Shown here piece by piece: positions 23,430-32,091 of a stretch of 64,000 nucleotides of DNA. The notes beneath the pieces are model-generated. The model searched no databases. It was not told the origin of the DNA and worked only from the letters and a program-made list of their open reading frames with translations. Source of the stretch: JAVBQJ01 sp031549115 (GTDB taxonomy: Bacteria > Verrucomicrobiota > Lentisphaeria > Victivallales > Victivallaceae); assembly GCA_031549115.1 (NCBI GenBank), contig JAVBQJ010000019.1, positions 1 through 64,000 of the forward strand, in the 5' to 3' direction. Every line of letters begins with the position of its first letter. Position 1 is the stretch's first letter. The translations under genes and the position numbers were made by a program.

Positions 23430-25687
23430 AATATCACTGGATGGCGGGAGGGTTGGCGCTGTGCCTCTTGGCGGGCAGTTGCCAGTCGTTGCCCCAGCTC
23501 GAGGAGGACAAGGACGAGCCGGTACCCGAGCAGCATGAATATTCGATCCTGACCGATGTCAAGGATGCCGGTTACGGCGAAAGCGTGCTTTTGATGAATG
23601 CTGAAATAACCCCCGAGGCACGTGCGCGGCTGGCGCAAAGCGAGGCCATCATAGTGCCGTCGGAATATCTGCTGGAGGATGCCGGGATTACCGGGAATGT
23701 CCCGGAGGCGGAGGACCGGATGGAGGAAATCTACCATAAACTCTTTTCCGAGACCGACCGGGAGGAACTGATCAAGGTCGCGATCAACTTCGATGCCGCC
23801 AACCTATCGGATGTGATTCCTTCGTTCGCGACGCCGCTCAAGATCAATTATATCCTCGACAGCGATGCCGCCGGCACGGTCACCATGTCGGTCAACGATT
23901 CGCTGACTGTGCGCGAGGTCTGGCGGGTTTTCGAACAGATCCTGACGCTGGCCGGTGCGTATTGCGAGCTGGACGGCAAGGTGCTGCACATCCGCCCGGC
24001 AGCCAAGATCGTCAAAGAATCGCAGATGTTGGAGGCCGAATCCAATATCGTCGCGCGGGTGATTCCGTTGAAGTTTCTCTCCGCCGAAGGAGTGGCGACG
24101 CAGATTGCGCGGTTGTTGCCATCAGAAAACTCGGTGATCGCGCTGGCCCGGCAGAATGCCTTGCTGGTGGTTGAAACCCGTCCCCGCCTCGACCGGTTGG
24201 TGACCTTGATTACGCAACTCGACCGCAAACCGAAGGCCGGCTGGTCGCAGGTGGTGATCCAGTGTGTTCATGTGCCGAGCCTTCAGGTCAAGGAGGAGCT
24301 TTTGAACGTGCTCCCGGTATTGGGATTTCCGGCGGTCGACGGCAACCAGGACGCGGATCCGGGGGCGATTTCGGTCACCAGTCTGGACCGCATCGGTGTT
24401 ATCGTCGCGTCGGCGGTCACCCCGGAGGCGTTGATGGAGCTGAAGCGGTGGGTGAAAATCCTCGACCGCGCCGATACCGGTGAGCAGGAGCGGGTGTATA
24501 TTTATGAAGTGGTGAACGGCAAGGCCGACGAATTCGTGCAGGCGCTGGCGGCGGTGTTCCCGGTCGAAAGTTCAACCTTGAGCAGCTCCGGCAAGGAGGG
24601 CGAAACCAAAACCTCCGCGCAGGCCGGGGGAACCTCGCGCCAGTCTGTGACGGCTGCGACGACCGACACAACCAAAAAGACGGCGGCTTTGCCCGGCGAA
24701 GCCTCGGTGAGCCTCTTCGATACGCCGGTGAAAATTTTCGCCGACGCGGTGCATAACCGTCTTCTGATCCGTACCACGCCGCAGGCTTACGGCATGATCG
24801 ACGCGATTCTGCGACGGATCGACACCATCCCGACGCAGATATTGATGCAGGTGCTGGTGGTCGAGATCGAACTCAACGACAACAATGAGTTCGGCATGGA
24901 GTTTTCCCTTTCCGGCAGCGGCGGCGACGCGGAAAGTATTTTTGACACCAACTTCGAAGCGTTGCAGCCATCGGCGCCTCCGGGACAGACCGGAGGGAAA
25001 ATTTACATCTACAATCCGAATAATCCGGACGAAAAATTCGGCTATATCCGCGCCATCGCCGGGCGTACCAATCTCAAGGTGCTGTCCAGCCCGCAGATCC
25101 TCGCCACCAGCCACTCGGAAGCGAAAATCTCGGTGGGTAAAAGAGTACCCATTGTGACCAGCGACATCACCGACACGGCCTCAAGTGTCGATCCGAATAA
25201 CACCGCATTGCGCCGCTCGTACCAATATGAAGACACCGGCATCATCCTGACCGTGACGCCCCAGGCGACCAAGGGCGGTTTGATTTCGATGCAGATCAAA
25301 CAGATCATTTCCGACGCGGTGGACAACACCATGCGCGGGATCGACTCGCCGATCATCAAGGAGGACGAGCTGAACACCACCCTGTCGTTGCGTTCCGGCC
25401 GGACGCTGATCCTCGGCGGCTTGATCAAGGAAAAGAAAAACGAGACCGTCAGTTCGATTCCGATCATCGCCGACATCCCGTTCCTGAAGCACCTGTTCGG
25501 CAACACCATCCAGACCGCCGAACGCACCGAAATCCTGGTGCTGGTCACCGCGACCATCATCACCGAGGAAACCGAATTGCAAATCATGCTGCGGCGCTAT
25601 GCCCAGGCAATCGACGAGATCAAGCGCTTCGAGCACAATCAGTTCAATCCGCCGAAAAAGGGCGGCGACGAAGAGGCGAAAAAGTGA
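23426..25687 (+). CDS. gspD: Type II secretion secretin
   Basis: GspD forms the outer-membrane channel. The 753-aa protein has a lipoprotein signal with lipobox LLAGSC (Cys near residue 19), which implies self-targeting or a pilotin. An N0/STN-like domain (about 110-195, INFDAANLSDVIPSF) is followed by N1 to N3 repeats (about 200-460). N3 has a Ser/Thr/Lys-rich insertion around 388-428. The secretin barrel (about 475-725) has VLSSPQILA, VGKRVPIVTSDI, the YEDTGIILTVTPQ stretch and the closing LRSGRTLILGGLIKEKK and IPIIADIPFLKHLFG. The length is usual. GspD is overlapped by both neighbours (ATGA before, GTGA after). No separate pilotin is visible. Confidence 0.95.
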   Translation: MKYHWMAGGLALCLLAGSCQSLPQLEEDKDEPVPEQHEYSILTDVKDAGYGESVLLMNAEITPEARARLAQSEAIIVPSEYLLEDAGITGNVPEAEDRMEEIYHKLFSETDREELIKVAINFDAANLSDVIPSFATPLKINYILDSDAAGTVTMSVNDSLTVREVWRVFEQILTLAGAYCELDGKVLHIRPAAKIVKESQMLEAESNIVARVIPLKFLSAEGVATQIARLLPSENSVIALARQNALLVVETRPRLDRLVTLITQLDRKPKAGWSQVVIQCVHVPSLQVKEELLNVLPVLGFPAVDGNQDADPGAISVTSLDRIGVIVASAVTPEALMELKRWVKILDRADTGEQERVYIYEVVNGKADEFVQALAAVFPVESSTLSSSGKEGETKTSAQAGGTSRQSVTAATTDTTKKTAALPGEASVSLFDTPVKIFADAVHNRLLIRTTPQAYGMIDAILRRIDTIPTQILMQVLVVEIELNDNNEFGMEFSLSGSGGDAESIFDTNFEALQPSAPPGQTGGKIYIYNPNNPDEKFGYIRAIAGRTNLKVLSSPQILATSHSEAKISVGKRVPIVTSDITDTASSVDPNNTALRRSYQYEDTGIILTVTPQATKGGLISMQIKQIISDAVDNTMRGIDSPIIKEDELNTTLSLRSGRTLILGGLIKEKKNETVSSIPIIADIPFLKHLFGNTIQTAERTEILVLVTATIITEETELQIMLRRYAQAIDEIKRFEHNQFNPPKKGGDEEAKK

Positions 25688-27261
25688 TTGACTTCGACTC
25701 CATCCGCGCGAACCTGACGCGCTGCGACAGCGGATATGCTGAAAAAGTCCGCGCCCACGGCGCGCGTGAAACCGATTGGCTGCTGTGCTCCTCCGGCACG
25801 GTGACCGAAGCGGAGTTGTTGAAGATTTACGCCGATGCCTCCGGGCTGCCGGTGATCGAAGAGGAGGAGCTCGCCGGAGAACTGAAATCGCCCGGCGGCA
25901 TCGCCCAGGAATACATGAAGCACTATTGCTGCATGGCGTTGGAAGTCACGCCGGACGAATGGCAACTCCTGGTTTGCGATCCGTATGCGCTGGAGCGGCA
26001 CCGGGCGGTTTTTCATGTCAGTTATGGAAAGAAAATTTCTTTTGCGTTGGTACGCCGCAGTCTGCTGGAGCGTTTGATCGCGTCCGCCGCCCCCAAGGGT
26101 GACGAATATGTGGACGCCGTCGATGCCGAAAGCGAGGAGGCATTACGCAACCTCGCCAGCGAGGCGCAGATCGTCCGGCTGGTCAACGAGCTGTTTCTGC
26201 AGGCCGCCGAGCGGCAGGCCAGCGACATTCACGTTGAGCCGGAGGAGGATGTCCTGATCATCCGCTTCCGTATCGATGGCGTGCTGGCCGAATATTTGAA
26301 GCTACCGTTGACCCAATACCCTGCCGTGGCCAGCCGGATCAAGCTGATCGCGGATCTCAACATCGCCGAAAGTCGGGTGCCGCAGGACGGCCGGACTACC
26401 ATTCAGCTCGGTCGCTCCGATATGGACATCCGGATATCGACGATTCCGACCATGAGCGGCGAAAGTATTGTGCTGCGGCTGCTGAAAAAAGACGCGATTT
26501 CTTTCGATCTGGCCAACGTCGGGATGCTGCCGGAAATGCAGAAGTCATTTGAGGAGTTGATCAAAATTCCGCACGGCATGATCCTGGTGGTGGGGCCGAC
26601 CGGTTCGGGCAAGTCGACCACCTTGTACAGCGTGGTGACGCAGCTCAACGACCGCAAGCGCAAGATCATCACCATCGAAGACCCGGTCGAATACCGTCTG
26701 CCCGGCTTGTCGCAGATGCAGGTCAATGCCAAAATCGACGTCACCTTCGCTGCCGGACTCAGGTCGATTGTGCGCCAGGACCCCGATATCATCTTAGTGG
26801 GCGAAATCCGCGACCGCGAAACCGCCGACATTGCGATCAACGCGGCGCTCACCGGACACCTGGTGTTGAGCACCTTGCACACCAACGACGCGGCGGGGGC
26901 GGTCAGCCGTTTGCAGGATATGGGGGTGGAAAGTTTCTTGCTGGCATCCGCGTTGTACGGCGTATTGTCGCAACGGCTGGTGCGAAAAATCTGCCCGCAG
27001 TGCCATGGCGCGGGCCAGCTCGCCGGCAACCGCTGCCGCAACTGCGGCGGCAGCGGCTACCGCGGCCGTACCGGGATTTTTGAATTGCTGCTGGTGGACG
27101 ACGAAATCCGCAAGGCCATCGCCAGGCAACTGGACAACAGCGAAATCGCCAAACTGGCGATGAATAAGGGCATGGAGCCGTTGGTGGCGGACGGCATGAA
27201 AAAGGTCGCTTCCGGAATCACCACCGAGGCGGAGGTCAAACGTTCGGCAGCGGGGGGATGA
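25684..27261 (+). CDS. gspE: Type II secretion ATPase
   Basis: GspE powers pseudopilus assembly from the cytoplasm. This 525-aa enzyme has an N-terminal N1E-like domain (about residues 1-140), the linker VRLVNELFLQAAERQASDIHVEP, Walker A GPTGSGKST near residue 304, an Asp box TIEDPVEYRLPG, Walker B as DIILVGEIRDRETA near 370, and the His-box HLVLSTLHTNDA. The Cys4 zinc module is complete: CPQC near 437 and CRNC near 451, followed by GRTGIFELL. This separates GspE from twitching ATPases. The start is a GTG that overlaps the GspD stop. A one-base gap separates its stop from the GspF ATG. Confidence 0.95.
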   Translation: MIDFDSIRANLTRCDSGYAEKVRAHGARETDWLLCSSGTVTEAELLKIYADASGLPVIEEEELAGELKSPGGIAQEYMKHYCCMALEVTPDEWQLLVCDPYALERHRAVFHVSYGKKISFALVRRSLLERLIASAAPKGDEYVDAVDAESEEALRNLASEAQIVRLVNELFLQAAERQASDIHVEPEEDVLIIRFRIDGVLAEYLKLPLTQYPAVASRIKLIADLNIAESRVPQDGRTTIQLGRSDMDIRISTIPTMSGESIVLRLLKKDAISFDLANVGMLPEMQKSFEELIKIPHGMILVVGPTGSGKSTTLYSVVTQLNDRKRKIITIEDPVEYRLPGLSQMQVNAKIDVTFAAGLRSIVRQDPDIILVGEIRDRETADIAINAALTGHLVLSTLHTNDAAGAVSRLQDMGVESFLLASALYGVLSQRLVRKICPQCHGAGQLAGNRCRNCGGSGYRGRTGIFELLLVDDEIRKAIARQLDNSEIAKLAMNKGMEPLVADGMKKVASGITTEAEVKRSAAGG

Positions 27262-27262
27262 C

Positions 27263-28459
27263 ATGGCATTATACCGATACAGGGCAACCCAGGCGTCCGG
27301 GCAGCGAACCGAAGTCACCATCGAGGGGGATTCTCCCGACGATGCGCTGGTGCGGCTCCGGGCGCGCGGCCTGACGCCGGTCAAATTCCTCGGCGAAGCC
27401 AATTTGTCGAGCGGTTTTTCTTTCCGGCGGCAAAAGGGCGGCTTCAACGTCTACAGTTTCACCGACCGGCTGGTGCCGTTGCTGGAGGCGCAGATTACGC
27501 TGGAGCGGGCGCTGGCGATCATGTCCGAATCCGGAGACGAGGACAAAAACCACGCGGTGATCGTGGCCTTGCGCAAGGGGCTGCATGAGGGCAAAAAGTT
27601 TTCCGAGCTGATCCGTTCCCATGGCGACCGCTTCCCGAAGATTTACGCTAACCTGGTGGAGACCGGCGAGGAAACCGGCTGCATGACCGAGGTGATGAGC
27701 GAACTGCAGCGTTTCATGACCGAGTCTAAGGAGCAGAAGGATTTTCTGATCACCAGCTCGATTTACCCGGCGACGATCCTGACCATCACCCTCGGGGTGA
27801 TTGTACTGATGTTCGCGGTATTCATCCCGCGCTTCTCGCAGATTTTCCTCGATATGGGCAAGGCCCTGCCGCTGCCGACGCAGATCATGCTGACCGTCAG
27901 CCGGATTTTCAATACGGCGTGGCCGGTGTGGATCCTGCTGTTCTTCGGAATCTGCTGGCTGGTGATCCGCATCCGGCGCGGCGGCAAAGCGAAAATCTGG
28001 TGGGATCGGACGGCGCTACGGCTGCCGATTATCGGTGGATTGTTCCAGAGCATCGAGCTCTCGCGCTTCATCCGCACCTTGTCGATTCTGATTTCCAATC
28101 AGGTGCATCTTTTGAACTCGGTCACAATCGCCTCGCGGGTGTTGGAAAATACCCAATTGGCCGGCAGTTTTTCCAACGTTGCCGCCGATCTGCGCGAAGG
28201 CAAAAAACTGTCGGCGGCGCTGAAAAAGAGCCGTTTCATGCCCTCGGAGGCGCTGCAGGTGCTGAAGGTCGGCGAAGAATCCGGCAACGTCGGCTTTATG
28301 CTGCGCCGGGTCGCCGAGGGGATGGAAAAACAGACCAAGCAGCAGATCAAACGCCTGCTGGCGCTCTTCGAGCCGGCCGTAATCGTCATCCTGGCGGTCG
28401 TGGTGTTAGTGGTGGTGATTTCGATTTTTCTGGCCGTAATGGAAATGAACAATATATGA
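27263..28459 (+). CDS. gspF: Type II secretion inner-membrane platform protein
   Basis: GspF is the polytopic core of the platform on which the pseudopilus is built. The 398-aa protein has the family layout: a cytoplasmic N-terminal segment beginning ALYRYRATQASGQRTE, two related T2SF domains (about residues 70-190 and 270-395), and membrane helices near 165-190, 215-235 and 370-395. Diagnostic phrases are VETGEETGCMTEVM (about 131-144) and VGEESGNVGFMLRRVAEGME in the second copy. The last helix is followed immediately by the stop. The next gene is not a pseudopilin, as would be expected, but an AT-rich GIY-YIG gene, so the operon is interrupted here. Confidence 0.94.
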   Translation: MALYRYRATQASGQRTEVTIEGDSPDDALVRLRARGLTPVKFLGEANLSSGFSFRRQKGGFNVYSFTDRLVPLLEAQITLERALAIMSESGDEDKNHAVIVALRKGLHEGKKFSELIRSHGDRFPKIYANLVETGEETGCMTEVMSELQRFMTESKEQKDFLITSSIYPATILTITLGVIVLMFAVFIPRFSQIFLDMGKALPLPTQIMLTVSRIFNTAWPVWILLFFGICWLVIRIRRGGKAKIWWDRTALRLPIIGGLFQSIELSRFIRTLSILISNQVHLLNSVTIASRVLENTQLAGSFSNVAADLREGKKLSAALKKSRFMPSEALQVLKVGEESGNVGFMLRRVAEGMEKQTKQQIKRLLALFEPAVIVILAVVVLVVVISIFLAVMEMNNI

Positions 28460-28476
28460 AAAAGGAGATTTTGCAA

Positions 28477-29037
28477 ATGCCATACGATCATGTTTTTGAC
28501 AGTCCCATGAGAACACGCAACACGATTTCATGGGAGAAATTGCACGAAAATCGATTGGACTATTCTGAATTTTCTGCCAGGGCAATTTCAATTAATGATT
28601 ATTTTGGAGACGGAATAGGCGTAGTAACTAGTGTGGCAAATTTAAGGCAGCATAACATTTATGCAACTTATCCAGAACGGCTCCCGCCTCCACATGATGA
28701 TCGTTTTGACTTCCCTGGTCTCTATATTTTTTTGAACCATGCAGGCGAGCCATTTTATGTTGGAATTTCAAGAACGGTAGTACAGCGGATTCAACAACAT
28801 ATCAAGGGCACTGCTCATAACACAGCCACAGTTGCTTATCAGATTTTTGCAGAAGAACAGAATCCTGACAATCGAGAAGAATTCGATAACCATGCTGACC
28901 GAGGTACTATAACTGGATTACTTATGCAACAAAAAGTTGCGATGTATAAAATTACTGGCGATGAACAAATGCATTTTGATGAGTTCCGCATTGCGCAAGA
29001 ACTTAAAACCTACTACAACAGCTTTCGAACCCACTGA
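28477..29037 (+). CDS. GIY-YIG superfamily domain protein
   Basis: This 186-aa protein is AT-rich against its neighbours and so is probably a late arrival in the secretion operon. The core GLYIFLNHAGEPFYVGISR (about residues 79-97) matches the GIY-YIG nuclease start, with GLY and FYVGIS as the two motif halves, followed by VVQRIQQH, where an Arg is expected. The downstream Glu is plausible but not certain. No DNA-binding domain is seen. Known relatives are homing nucleases, UvrC and small stand-alone proteins, so it could be a nuclease. An ATG overlaps the GspF stop at 28456, but AAAGGAG lies after it and nine bases before 28477, so 28477 is preferred. The stop overlaps the next start as TGATG. 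Confidence 0.6.
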   Translation: MPYDHVFDSPMRTRNTISWEKLHENRLDYSEFSARAISINDYFGDGIGVVTSVANLRQHNIYATYPERLPPPHDDRFDFPGLYIFLNHAGEPFYVGISRTVVQRIQQHIKGTAHNTATVAYQIFAEEQNPDNREEFDNHADRGTITGLLMQQKVAMYKITGDEQMHFDEFRIAQELKTYYNSFRTH

Positions 29038-30152
29038 TGGTGCGAATGGAATACCTTGAAAAACAAATCTTAATATGGGCTTCGGTTTTGATAGGCTTTT
29101 GCCTCCAGGCTGTGCAACTCGACCTTTTTTCCCAGCCGGGGTGCAATGAGTGCGCCAAGGTCAAGGCGCTGGTGCTGCCGCAGGTGGGAGAGCGCTTCGG
29201 GGAGGCGGTCGAAGTGCGCGAGTACGACATCGGCGTGTTGGAGAATTACGAGAAACTGGTACAATACCAGGAGGCGTTGCATGCCGACGCCGATGAACCG
29301 GTCAGCATGGTAATTGATGGTGCGGTTTTGCTCGCCGGTTACGATGAAATCGAGGCGAAGCTGATTCCAAGTATCGAGGCTGCATTGCATAACGAGTCCG
29401 AGGCGCCGCCGGTCGGCGAGGTCGATTGGCGGAAACGCGCCGATTCCTTCGCTGTCGGCGCTGTGGTGCTGGCCGGATTGTTGGACGGGGTCAATCCGTG
29501 CGTGTTTTCGACGCTGGTGTTTTTCGTCAGTCTGCTGGCGGTGGCGAAGGTTTCCGGGCGGCAGTTGCTGCTGGCGGGATGGATGTATTGCTGCGCCTGT
29601 TTTCTCTCCTACCTGGCGCTGGGGTTCGGATTGTTCCACATATTGAAGGTATTTGCCGGTTACGAGTGGCTGCGCCTCGCCTTGGAGTGGGGGATGATCG
29701 CGCTGCTGGCGGTGATGGCGTTTCTGTCGTTCCGGGACGCGTTCCGGTTTCACCGCACCGGCCGCCCCGACGCGGTGACGCTGCAGCTCCCCGGTTCGGT
29801 CAAGGCGAAAATCCACGCGGTGATGCGCCGGGGGCTGGCCTACCGCTATCTGCTGCCCGGCGCGTTTGTGATCGGCGTACTGGTGACGGCGCTGGAAAGC
29901 GTCTGTACCGGCCAGGTCTATGTGCCGACACTGGTGCTGATGACGCAGACGGTGGGTGTCGGGCGCGAATTCTGGTTGCTGCTGCTGTACAACGTCATGT
30001 TCATCCTGCCGCTGCTGGCGGTCTTCTGGCTGGCTTACCGGGGGACGAAAGTGTCGTGGTTTATTGAGGCGAGCATGCGCAACGTGGTGTTCGCCAAGTG
30101 CGCTATGGGCGTTTTTTTCGTACTGATGATGGGGTTAATCTTTTGGTTATAA
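29037..30152 (+). CDS. Thioredoxin-like / CcdA (DsbD-type) membrane protein
   Basis: This 371-aa protein joins two redox modules. The N-terminal part (about residues 25-115), after a signal or anchor helix, has LFSQPGCNECAKVK, a CxxC thioredoxin-type site, and the cis-Pro-like EPVSMVIDG. The C-terminal part (about 130-371) is a six-helix CcdA-like bundle with LLDGVNPCVFSTL carrying one conserved Cys, and ALESVCTGQVYVPTL carrying the other, the pair that passes electrons across the membrane in DsbD/CcdA. Its place between gspF and gspG suggests it keeps periplasmic thiols in the right state during secretion or assembly of Cys-rich cargo. The ATG at 29037 overlaps the previous stop and has no clear ribosome site; ATG 29046 is an alternative. 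Confidence 0.75.
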   Translation: MVRMEYLEKQILIWASVLIGFCLQAVQLDLFSQPGCNECAKVKALVLPQVGERFGEAVEVREYDIGVLENYEKLVQYQEALHADADEPVSMVIDGAVLLAGYDEIEAKLIPSIEAALHNESEAPPVGEVDWRKRADSFAVGAVVLAGLLDGVNPCVFSTLVFFVSLLAVAKVSGRQLLLAGWMYCCACFLSYLALGFGLFHILKVFAGYEWLRLALEWGMIALLAVMAFLSFRDAFRFHRTGRPDAVTLQLPGSVKAKIHAVMRRGLAYRYLLPGAFVIGVLVTALESVCTGQVYVPTLVLMTQTVGVGREFWLLLLYNVMFILPLLAVFWLAYRGTKVSWFIEASMRNVVFAKCAMGVFFVLMMGLIFWL

Positions 30153-30168
30153 CAAAATGGAGGAGAGT

Positions 30169-30588
30169 ATGAAGTTCTTCACACTGGTGGAAATGGTGAT
30201 CGTGGTGGTGATCATCGCATTGCTGGCATCGATTGCGACGCCGCTGTACTTCCGGCATGTGGCGTCCAGCCGGATCGCGACCGCCAAAGCACAGATTGCT
30301 CTCTTTGAACAGGCGGTCAACGACTTCCGGCTGGACGTCGGCAAGCCGCCGACGCAGAGCCAGGGACTCAACGCGCTGGTCGAGAAAACCGGCGAAATCG
30401 AAGGTTGGAAGGGACCTTACATCAAGGGGATTCCGCTCGATCCATGGAACCGCGAATACGTCTACCGCTGCCCCGGAACCCGTGGCGAATTCGACATCAT
30501 CAGCTACGGCGCCGACGGCCGCCCCGGCGGGCAGGACGAGGACGCCGATATCGGCAATTGGATCGAAAAAGGGACGCCGAAGAAGTAA
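30169..30588 (+). CDS. gspG: Major pseudopilin
   Basis: GspG is the main subunit of the pseudopilus. The 139-aa protein starts MKFFTLVEMVIVVVII, with the methylated Phe and Glu5 of the prepilin helix, but the residue before the Phe is Phe rather than Gly. The body carries the GspG hallmarks: PPTQSQGLNALVEK, GPYIKGIPLDPWNREYVYR, and the calcium loop SYGADGRPGGQDEDADIGNW (about 113-132). An ATG 12 bases upstream is rejected because GGAGGAG lies between it and the ATG at 30169. The gene is 16 nt after the thioredoxin-CcdA gene and 2 nt before the next pseudopilin. Confidence 0.94.
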   Translation: MKFFTLVEMVIVVVIIALLASIATPLYFRHVASSRIATAKAQIALFEQAVNDFRLDVGKPPTQSQGLNALVEKTGEIEGWKGPYIKGIPLDPWNREYVYRCPGTRGEFDIISYGADGRPGGQDEDADIGNWIEKGTPKK

Positions 30589-30590
30589 TC

Positions 30591-31085
30591 ATGAATCGCG
30601 GAGCGTGTCCATTTTCGCTGGTTGAAATGATGGTGGTGATCGCCATCATTCTGGTACTGTGTACCCTCGCGGCCGGGCGGATCGGCGTGATGCCGACCGC
30701 CGCCGGGCTGGAGAAAACCGAGCGGGAATTGGAATTACTGTTCACCCAATGCGTCCATCTGGCCGGTGTCCGCAATGCGCCGGTCGAGGTGGTGTTCGCG
30801 CCGGAGACGCGGACCTTCGCCATCGCGCTTGAAACCGCCGGCGATGCCAACGCCGAATACCTCCTGGAACGCTTCAAAAGCGTGGCGCTTCCTTCCGGCA
30901 TGGAGGTCGAATTCCTGCGCCGGAACACGGGGGAGGGGGATATTCCCATCCGCTACCGCTGTTTCCCCGACGCCACCGCCACCGGCCCGGAGCTGCTGCT
31001 GAAGTTCGATTCCCGGCGCGTCCGCTTGAAGCTCTCGCCGTTGACCGGCCAGTTGCTGCGCCAGGACAACCGGAGCCGGCCATGA
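30591..31085 (+). CDS. Minor pseudopilin GspH-like
   Basis: This 164-aa protein starts MNRGACPFSLVEMMVVIAIILVL, a prepilin helix with Phe-Ser-Leu-Val-Glu. Pro, not Gly, stands before the Phe. The rest has a GspH-type beta fold: NAPVEVVFAPETRTFAIALETAG and later RYRCFPDATATGPELLLKFDS. GspH sits near the tip complex of the pseudopilus. A longer in-frame reading starts at 30405 inside gspG, but this is rejected, since its first 62 residues are Arg/Pro-rich shadow sequence. The stop overlaps the next gene by ATGA. Confidence 0.78.
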   Translation: MNRGACPFSLVEMMVVIAIILVLCTLAAGRIGVMPTAAGLEKTERELELLFTQCVHLAGVRNAPVEVVFAPETRTFAIALETAGDANAEYLLERFKSVALPSGMEVEFLRRNTGEGDIPIRYRCFPDATATGPELLLKFDSRRVRLKLSPLTGQLLRQDNRSRP

Positions 31086-31474
31086 GGAGCAAACGCTTCA
31101 CCTTGATCGAAGTGCTGATCGCCCTGAGTGTGTTATGCCTGGGGATTCTCGCCGCCACGCAACTGCTCTCCTCGGCGCAGACCCGTTCGCTTCGCGCCCA
31201 AAAGGAGTGGCGCGAGCAGCACCTCCTGAGCCTGGCGGCCGACTTCTATATGTTGACCTCGCCGGACACACCATTGCCGGAGGCGGTGTTTCCCGACCGC
31301 GACTACCGCGTGACCGCCGAATATCTCCCCGGCGGCGCGGTGCTCCCGAACGGCGTCTCCGACCGCAACGGCGAGTGGCGTTTCGTCGTGCTCCGGCTGC
31401 AACTGTTCAATGCTGTTGGCGAACTGGTGCGCACTCTTGAAATCAATCAGATATTGGAGGCGCGGCAGCTATGA
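31082..31474 (+). CDS. Minor pseudopilin GspI-like
   Basis: This 130-aa protein starts MRSKRFTLIEVLIALSVLCLG, so the cleavage site would be Arg before Phe instead of Gly. After the helix (about residues 6-30) come TQLLSSAQTRSLRAQKEWREQHL, as in GspI, and a short beta-rich body with YRVTAEYLPGG and WRFVVLRLQLFNAVG. GspI starts the minor pseudopilin tip with GspJ and GspK. It overlaps both neighbours (ATGA), and the order H-I-J-K is canonical. Confidence 0.8.
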   Translation: MRSKRFTLIEVLIALSVLCLGILAATQLLSSAQTRSLRAQKEWREQHLLSLAADFYMLTSPDTPLPEAVFPDRDYRVTAEYLPGGAVLPNGVSDRNGEWRFVVLRLQLFNAVGELVRTLEINQILEARQL

Positions 31475-32091
31475 AACGGCGTTTTACCTTGATCGAAGTC
31501 GTGGTCGCCGTCGGCATTCTGATGGCGGTGATGGGGGTGGCGGCCTTCGCCTTTGCCGGGGTGCAGAATTCCTGGCGCACCGCCTCGCGGCTGGATCAGC
31601 ACTTGAAACAGTGCCAATTGATCGACCGGGTATTGGATAACGCCGTCCGCAACGCGGTGCCGTTTCATTGGAAGGACCGCAATAACAAGGAGTCGATGCT
31701 GTTTGTTGGCGGTGAAAATGCACTGTACCTGACCTACTTGCACCGGATCGGCGAACGGGACACGGGCGGCATCCGTTTCCTGCGCCTCTATGTGGCGGAG
31801 GGCAAACTGATCGCCGAATACCGGCCGACGCCGATCCTGTCGGTCGCCGATGTTGGAGAAATAGAGGTGCTCGCCGAAAACGTCAAACGCATGACGTTCC
31901 AATATGCCGATTTGCGGGATGACCGGCTGGAATGGTATTCATCCTGGGATCCCGAGGAGATGAAAAATCTGCCGGTGGCGATCCTGCTGACCGTGGATTT
32001 CGCCGACGGCGCTTCGGAGGTCTGGTTGCGCCGGACCGCCGGCAACAGCCGCGCCGCCCAGCTCGGCAACCGATTGGCGGTGACACGATGA
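31471..32091 (+). CDS. Minor pseudopilin GspJ-like
   Basis: This 206-aa protein starts MKRRFTLIEVVVAVGILMAVM, again with Arg before the Phe. The body has ASRLDQHLKQCQLIDRVLDNAVRNAVPF (split as ASRLDQHLKQC and LIDRVLDNAVR), the strand pair GIRFLRLYVAEGKL / IAEYRP, and AENVKRMTFQYADLRDDRLEWYS near 130-150, a typical GspJ phrase. The gene overlaps gspI and gspK by ATGA. Length is usual. With GspI and GspK it caps the pseudopilus. Confidence 0.82.
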   Translation: MKRRFTLIEVVVAVGILMAVMGVAAFAFAGVQNSWRTASRLDQHLKQCQLIDRVLDNAVRNAVPFHWKDRNNKESMLFVGGENALYLTYLHRIGERDTGGIRFLRLYVAEGKLIAEYRPTPILSVADVGEIEVLAENVKRMTFQYADLRDDRLEWYSSWDPEEMKNLPVAILLTVDFADGASEVWLRRTAGNSRAAQLGNRLAVTR

